A stretch of DNA of 10,285 nt from Pseudomonadota bacterium (GTDB lineage Bacteria > Pseudomonadota > Alphaproteobacteria > Rhizobiales > Hyphomicrobiaceae), in the NCBI GenBank assembly GCA_023428365.1, contig JAEYYQ010000222.1, positions 1 to 10,285 on the forward strand, read 5' to 3'. The notes beneath the pieces are model-generated. The model saw only the letters and a program-made list of their open reading frames with translations. It was not told where the DNA came from and did no database searches. A program made the translations under genes and the position numbers. Positions 6,619-10,285 of the stretch are shown here, in pieces; position 1 is the stretch's first letter, and each line of letters starts with the position of its first letter.

Positions 6619-7578
6619 ATGAAACCGTTTCGCGCAGCCGTTGTGCAAACCGCATCTGTGGCATTCGATCCCAACAAAACGATCGACAAGCTTGGAGATT
6701 ACACGCGCAAGGCTGCGTCTGACGGCGCAAAACTCGTCGTCTTTCCTGAAGCCTTCGTCGGCGGTTATCCGAAGGGGCTCGACTTCGGTGCGCGCGTCGG
6801 CTCGCGCACGGCTGCCGGCCGCGATGCCTTCCGCATCTACTTTGATGGCGCAATCGAAGTACCCGGCCCCCACGCTACCCGAATGAGCGAAATCGCTGCC
6901 GCCAACGCCGTCTATCTCGTCACCGGCATCATAGAACGTGACCACGGCACGCTCTATTGCACGGTTCTGTTCTTCGCGCCCGACGGCACGTTGATGGGCA
7001 AGCATCGCAAACTGATGCCGACAGCCGCCGAACGCCTCGTCTGGGGCTTCGGCGACGGTTCGACGCTGCCTGCCTTCGACACCCCTCACGGCACGATCGG
7101 CGCCGTTATCTGCTGGGAAAACTATATGCCGATGCTGCGGATGGCGATGTACGCCAAAGGCGTCTCGCTCTACTGCGCACCGACCGCCGACGACCGCGAA
7201 ACCTGGCTGTCCACCATGCGGCATGTCGCGCTCGAAGGCCGGTGCTTCGTCTTCTCTGCGTGCCAGTTCACCCGTCGCAGCGACTATCCGGCCGATTACC
7301 CCATCGACGGCAACCCGGCCTCCGATACCATCCTGATGCGCGGAGGCAGCTGCATCATCGGCCCGCTGGGCCAGATGCTGACTGAACGCTGCTTTGACCA
7401 GGATGCCATTCTGACTGCGGAGATCGATCCGGCCGACGTCGCGCGCGGGAAATACGACTTCGACGTCGCCGGACATTATGCGCGTCCGGACGTCTTCCGG
7501 TTGATGGTGAACGAGACGCCGCAACCTGTCGTGCAGACAAACGCACCGGCCGTGTTCGGGATGCGCGACGGTCAATAA
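6619..7578 (+). CDS. Nitrilase (carbon-nitrogen hydrolase superfamily)
   Basis: A 319-residue cytosolic nitrilase that should hydrolyse a nitrile to the acid and ammonia. The catalytic triad is complete: E44 in VFPEAFVGGYPKG, K131 in GKHRKLMPTAAERL and C165 in GAVICWENYMP. The CWEN sequence after the nucleophile and the GFGDGS segment (residues 143-148) are typical of true nitrilases rather than amidases or N-carbamoylases. The C-terminal part (about 235-319) carries RGGSCIIGPLG and the DVAGHYARPDVF segment common to the family. I start at ATG 6619, six bases after GGAAAGG; a GTG at 6580 would add 13 unlikely residues. Nitrilases usually form spiral oligomers. The gene is divergent from the flavin reductase gene and lies downstream of the M24 peptidase, so a role in nitrogen-compound breakdown is plausible but inferred. 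The overall sequence resembles Bradyrhizobium nitrilases. Aromatic or aliphatic preference cannot be told. Confidence 0.95.
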   Translation: MKPFRAAVVQTASVAFDPNKTIDKLGDYTRKAASDGAKLVVFPEAFVGGYPKGLDFGARVGSRTAAGRDAFRIYFDGAIEVPGPHATRMSEIAAANAVYLVTGIIERDHGTLYCTVLFFAPDGTLMGKHRKLMPTAAERLVWGFGDGSTLPAFDTPHGTIGAVICWENYMPMLRMAMYAKGVSLYCAPTADDRETWLSTMRHVALEGRCFVFSACQFTRRSDYPADYPIDGNPASDTILMRGGSCIIGPLGQMLTERCFDQDAILTAEIDPADVARGKYDFDVAGHYARPDVFRLMVNETPQPVVQTNAPAVFGMRDGQ

Positions 7579-7791
7579 GCGGGCGCATCGCGAAGGCTTC
7601 CATACGTCGAAGCAACGGCAATCGCCCAAAACCCGGGTTGTGTTGCCAACGCCACAATCCCGACATAATCCGCATGCGCCACATGGTTAACGCGTGCCCC
7701 CACATCATTAGCGCACTATCAATGACTTAGTAAGCCACTGCGGATGTACCGCGTGAGCCCCAAAAAAGTGTATCGCGTAGGGGGTCTGATA

Positions 7792-8769
7792 ATGCGTTTG
7801 CGTCATGCTCTAAGCTTTGCGTTTGCCGTTTCGGCACCAGGATTTGCTGGAGCAGCGTCAGCTGACGGCTACGTCGGCAGTATCAAAGATGCTCCGTTGC
7901 CTGCCCCCATCCGCTATGAGTGGTCTGGCCTGTCCGTCGGTGCTGGTATCGGCGCCGGAAAAATCGATACGCAGGTCAAGGCCAAGGCCTGGCGCAAGGA
8001 AATCGTCGATAAGACGAAGTGTTATCTCGCAGTCGTTCCCAAGATCGCTGTCGCCGAAAGTGATGACTTCGATCTTGCCGAGAAATGCATCGAACAAGAA
8101 GCTCCCGATAGCTTCAAGCACACGAAAGCCAGCGGTGATGATGACAGCTGGAATTTCTTCGGCACGCTGCAGATCGGCTATGATCGACTGTTGGGTGATC
8201 GCATTCTGATTGGCGCATTTGCTGACATCGACTTCTACAAGGATGCCGATCTGTCATTGGAGAACAAGCACGGTCGGCGCTATTCGCTCAGCGGTAAAAT
8301 CGACCGCGACAATGTCTGGACAGTCGGCGGACGTCTCGGATTTCTCGCGACAGAGCGCATCCTGATTTATGGGCTTGCCGGATACTCGCAGCTCAATCTT
8401 GACGGCGAACTATCGGCCCAAGTCGGTGATCCTACGCTCAAGACTGCCGCCGCGCATACCGGAATGAACATCGATAAATGGGTCGGAGGCTATACTGTTG
8501 GCGGCGGCATCGAGGCCAAACTGGAACAGCGCGTTTCTTTGAAGCTTGAATACCGCTATTCGGCGTTCGACGGCGCCAGCATGAAAGGCGGCAGCGTTAC
8601 CGCCGATTCCTGGACGGTAAAGGAGCCACACGATGTGCGTTACGAATACGAGCGCACAATCAAGGAAGGCGCCAAGATTAGTATCAGCGATACGGACATC
8701 CACTCAGTTCGCGCCGTGCTGAGCTTCAAACTTGGCGGTCACGACGAACCACTAAGTTCTCTCAAATAG
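7792..8769 (+). CDS. Outer-membrane beta-barrel protein (Omp25/opacity-like)
   Basis: A 325-residue outer-membrane protein with a Sec signal peptide (residues 1-24, MRLRHALSFAFAVSAPGFAG, probable cleavage after ASA). The mature part begins with the KDAPLPAPIRYEWSGL segment common in rhizobial porin-like barrels. I infer eight strands, near residues 46-58, 119-130, 137-149, 163-186, 189-205, 230-245, 247-259 and 303-315. The last, VRAVLSFKLG, resembles a barrel-assembly signal but is followed by ten extra residues. The loop after strand one (about 59-118) is long, charged and contains two Cys (C77, C99), perhaps a surface disulfide; the last loop (260-302) is also long. ATG 7792 follows AGGGGG (7779-7784) and yields a clean signal peptide; the in-frame ATG 7744 would not. 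A TTAACCAT half-site lies about 100 bases upstream. It converges on the next gene with 16 bases between stops. The role is structural or a small-solute pore; exact function unknown. Confidence 0.9.
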   Translation: MRLRHALSFAFAVSAPGFAGAASADGYVGSIKDAPLPAPIRYEWSGLSVGAGIGAGKIDTQVKAKAWRKEIVDKTKCYLAVVPKIAVAESDDFDLAEKCIEQEAPDSFKHTKASGDDDSWNFFGTLQIGYDRLLGDRILIGAFADIDFYKDADLSLENKHGRRYSLSGKIDRDNVWTVGGRLGFLATERILIYGLAGYSQLNLDGELSAQVGDPTLKTAAAHTGMNIDKWVGGYTVGGGIEAKLEQRVSLKLEYRYSAFDGASMKGGSVTADSWTVKEPHDVRYEYERTIKEGAKISISDTDIHSVRAVLSFKLGGHDEPLSSLK

Positions 8770-8785
8770 CAGCCTGTCAGCTGGG

Positions 8786-9292
8786 CTACGCCGCAAGTGA
8801 GGTCGGCCCCGCGCCCATCGTCAACGCAGGTACGTGAAACGTCCTGCTCGCGGTGGCGCGGGCGGGCAGCACGATCACCGCGCTGAGTTCTTCAAGCATC
8901 CGGTCAAACGCATAGTCCGCCGCACTCAACCGGATCGAAGCCCGCTGATGCAGCTCCCGCGCCCGGTGGCCGCGAGTGACCGACGATTGCATCGGAGCGA
9001 TTGCGCGCTGCCAATGGATCTCCCCTGGCATCTTCAGCGTTATACGTTCCGGTTCTGCAGTTAATGGCGTCGCGATCGACTGATGCGGCTCAGCCCGATT
9101 TGTGGCCTGCCGCAACCGCGCGGGCGGAGACTTGCGCGGAACCGGCATCGCAACCGATCGAACCGGATTGGCTGGTCGAAGCAAAGCGCGCCCTGCGTAA
9201 ATCACGGCCATAACCAGCGCCACCGCCAGGAACACCTGGAGGAAGCTTGTCACGTCATCATTCTGAGCAAAAGCGTGAAGCTCAAAAATCAT
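8786..9292 (-). CDS. Uncharacterised single-pass membrane protein
   Basis: I do not recognise a family. The 168-residue protein has a short N-terminus (MIFELHAFAQNDDVTS), one clear membrane helix at about residues 17-38 (FLQVFLAVALVMAVIYAGRAL), a Pro/Arg-rich middle (about 39-85) that looks disordered, and a better-structured C-terminal half including RARELHQRASIRLSAADYAF and a hydrophobic LEELSAVIVLPA. The positive residues just after the helix suggest a cytosolic C-terminal part. ATG 9292 is chosen; a TTG at 9310 would add six residues, and neither has a strong ribosome-binding site. The region upstream (9293-9524) carries an exact CtrA-type motif about 105 bases before the start, so the gene may be cell-cycle controlled. 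It is a single gene convergent with the porin. No function is proposed. Confidence 0.7.
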   Translation of the reverse strand: MIFELHAFAQNDDVTSFLQVFLAVALVMAVIYAGRALLRPANPVRSVAMPVPRKSPPARLRQATNRAEPHQSIATPLTAEPERITLKMPGEIHWQRAIAPMQSSVTRGHRARELHQRASIRLSAADYAFDRMLEELSAVIVLPARATASRTFHVPALTMGAGPTSLAA

Positions 9293-9397
9293 TGTTTGAA
9301 ACGAACCCAAGATGCAGCCGCAAGCAGTTGGGAGATTTGGATAAATACGAGTTAACCGAAATAGTTCCCCCTGGCGCTCAACTAGGCGTCCGAAATC

Positions 9398-9413
9398 GTT
9401 AACGAAAGGTTAA
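9398..9413 (-). promoter_or_regulatory. CtrA-type binding site upstream of the single-pass membrane protein
   Basis: Read on the minus strand the sequence is TTAACCTTTCGTTAAC, an exact match to the alphaproteobacterial CtrA consensus TTAA-N7-TTAAC. It lies about 105 bases before the ATG at 9292. Two more TTAAC half-sites (9352-9356 and 9456-9460, both on the plus strand) and a GANTC site, the CcrM methylation target (GAATC, 9448-9452), are within 60 bases. The region is more AT-rich than its neighbours. The motif is seen directly; binding and regulation are inferred. Confidence 0.5.
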
Positions 9414-9524
9414 TATGCGGTGCGGGAAGGAGAATATCGGCAATATAGAATCAAATTAACGTCGTGTCGTGGCAATAGAATGGCAGTTTTTAGATAATTC
9501 CGAATTCCAACTGCTACGTTTTAG

Positions 9525-10285
9525 CTAAAGGCCAGGTTCGCGTTCAAACTTAATTCGAGTTTGAGCCGAGACCTGCTGTGCCGCGCGGATTTCACCGGAA
9601 ACAGCCGACGCCTTGCGTCTCAATTGCTCTATCATATTATTTGCCGAAGGCGCTTCTTTCGACGGCGTGCTGCGCGGTACTCCAATAAATCGATAGTGTC
9701 CGGTTATTCTATCAGCAAATAACGCATCTTCGAGCTGCGTTCCCCACCCGCGATTATGAATAATCATCGGCCGCCCTGATGGCGCAAGAATATTCGAAAC
9801 AATCGCAATATGCGCACGTGAAACCCGGCTGAACGGACGATAATACGTCACGATATCGCCCGCCTGATACTCCTCGGGAAATATTGAAACCGGGAGACTT
9901 TGTCCAAAACGCGCGAAAAGCCGCCGCAATGTCTCGGTTCTGCGATGATCGATATTCGGATCACGCCCGAGCCGCGCGGCCTGCTCGAGTTGTTGCAAGG
10001 CTATTCCCAAAGCCCGATAGGCGCGAACCACCACGTCCGAGCATGCGCCATGCAGGGCGGGCAAATCACCCATCGGAAAGGCAAGGCGCTTGTACTTCGC
10101 AGTATAGACGACGTAGTCGTTTGTTTGCGCCAGAGCGGCCGCCGCGAGGCGACTGCCAAACTCGGCAGTTGGATCGCCGACTTCTAAGGTAGCGGACATA
10201 GCCCCAGTTGGGCGGCAGACCGCCGGTACCCTTGGCTCTGCTTCACGTGCTTCATCAACGGGGGGCGTAGGGAGCAAGCCAGGAT
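9525..10285 (-). CDS. DUF1287-domain protein, 5' end beyond the window
   Basis: A DUF1287 protein (NlpC/P60-like cysteine-peptidase fold, YijF group). Numbered from a TTG at 10277, the signature elements are ACSDVVVRAYRALG at residues 78-91 (candidate nucleophile C79), AGDIVTYYRP at 139-148, SRAHIAIVS at 153-161 (H156) and IIHNRGWGTQLEDA at 172-185 (H174 and N175). These match the conserved order in the family, so the active site looks intact. Most members are exported, but no signal peptide is seen; the frame is open to the window edge, so the true start is probably outside. An in-frame ATG at 10199 would give a shorter, leaderless protein and is less likely. A 50-residue C-terminal tail (about 201-250), polar and helix-prone, follows the domain. 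The domain call is firm; the substrate, perhaps peptidoglycan-like or another amide, is unknown. Confidence 0.88.
   Translation of the reverse strand, partial: PGLLPTPPVDEAREAEPRVPAVCRPTGAMSATLEVGDPTAEFGSRLAAAALAQTNDYVVYTAKYKRLAFPMGDLPALHGACSDVVVRAYRALGIALQQLEQAARLGRDPNIDHRRTETLRRLFARFGQSLPVSIFPEEYQAGDIVTYYRPFSRVSRAHIAIVSNILAPSGRPMIIHNRGWGTQLEDALFADRITGHYRFIGVPRSTPSKEAPSANNMIEQLRRKASAVSGEIRAAQQVSAQTRIKFEREPGL

Noticed and set aside
6478..7629. A long open frame (383 residues) on the minus strand opposite the nitrilase
   Set aside because: It lies fully antisense to a clear nitrilase with an intact triad, its composition (many His, Arg, Val, Asp) is typical of shadow frames in GC-rich DNA, and it shows no recognisable motif.
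9483..9514. GCAGTT/AACTGC inverted repeat after the DUF1287 gene as a terminator
   Set aside because: The stem is only six base pairs with a 20-base loop, and no T run follows on the gene's strand.

Overview
The window looks like chromosomal DNA from an alphaproteobacterium of the Hyphomicrobiales, most likely the Bradyrhizobium/Afipia/Rhodopseudomonas group. The reasons are the GC-rich coding sequence, the family-level look of the proteins (an Omp25-like porin, a DUF1287 protein, a Bradyrhizobium-like nitrilase), and an exact CtrA-type motif (TTAA-N7-TTAAC) in one intergenic region. This is a judgement from protein and motif resemblance; no search was run. Genes are densely packed. No tRNA, rRNA, CRISPR array, insertion sequence or phage gene was seen, and no gene-free stretch exceeds about 300 bases.

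Left part (1-4557). A PA0069-type radical SAM gene runs leftwards. Divergent from it is a rightward block: a TIGR04283-type family 2 glycosyltransferase, a Tat-exported metallo-beta-lactamase-fold hydrolase, a TIGR04282-type (DUF2064) nucleotidyl/glycosyl transferase, and an unrecognised protein with two membrane helices. The two transferases belong to families often found together and named in databases after arsenosugar biosynthesis. Here a secreted hydrolase separates them, and neither ArsS nor ArsM is in view. A 23-codon leader ORF overlaps the first transferase start by ATGA. A terminator-like hairpin lies inside the first 20 codons of the second transferase.

Middle part (4724-7578). An M24-family metallopeptidase (Xaa-Pro aminopeptidase-like) converges on a leftward flavin reductase-like FMN-binding protein. 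That gene is divergent from a nitrilase with an intact Glu-Lys-Cys triad. Together these look like a small catabolic set for nitrogen-containing compounds, though that link is inference.

Right part (7792-10285). An outer-membrane beta-barrel protein with unusually long first and last loops is followed by a convergent, unrecognised, single-membrane-helix protein. The promoter region of the latter carries the CtrA-type site. Next comes a DUF1287 (NlpC/P60-like) protein whose 5' end lies beyond the right edge.

The window is mostly ordinary, well-conserved chromosomal content. The points most worth checking are the split transferase pair with its exported hydrolase, the in-frame hairpin, the leader ORF, and the possible cell-cycle control of the unknown membrane protein.
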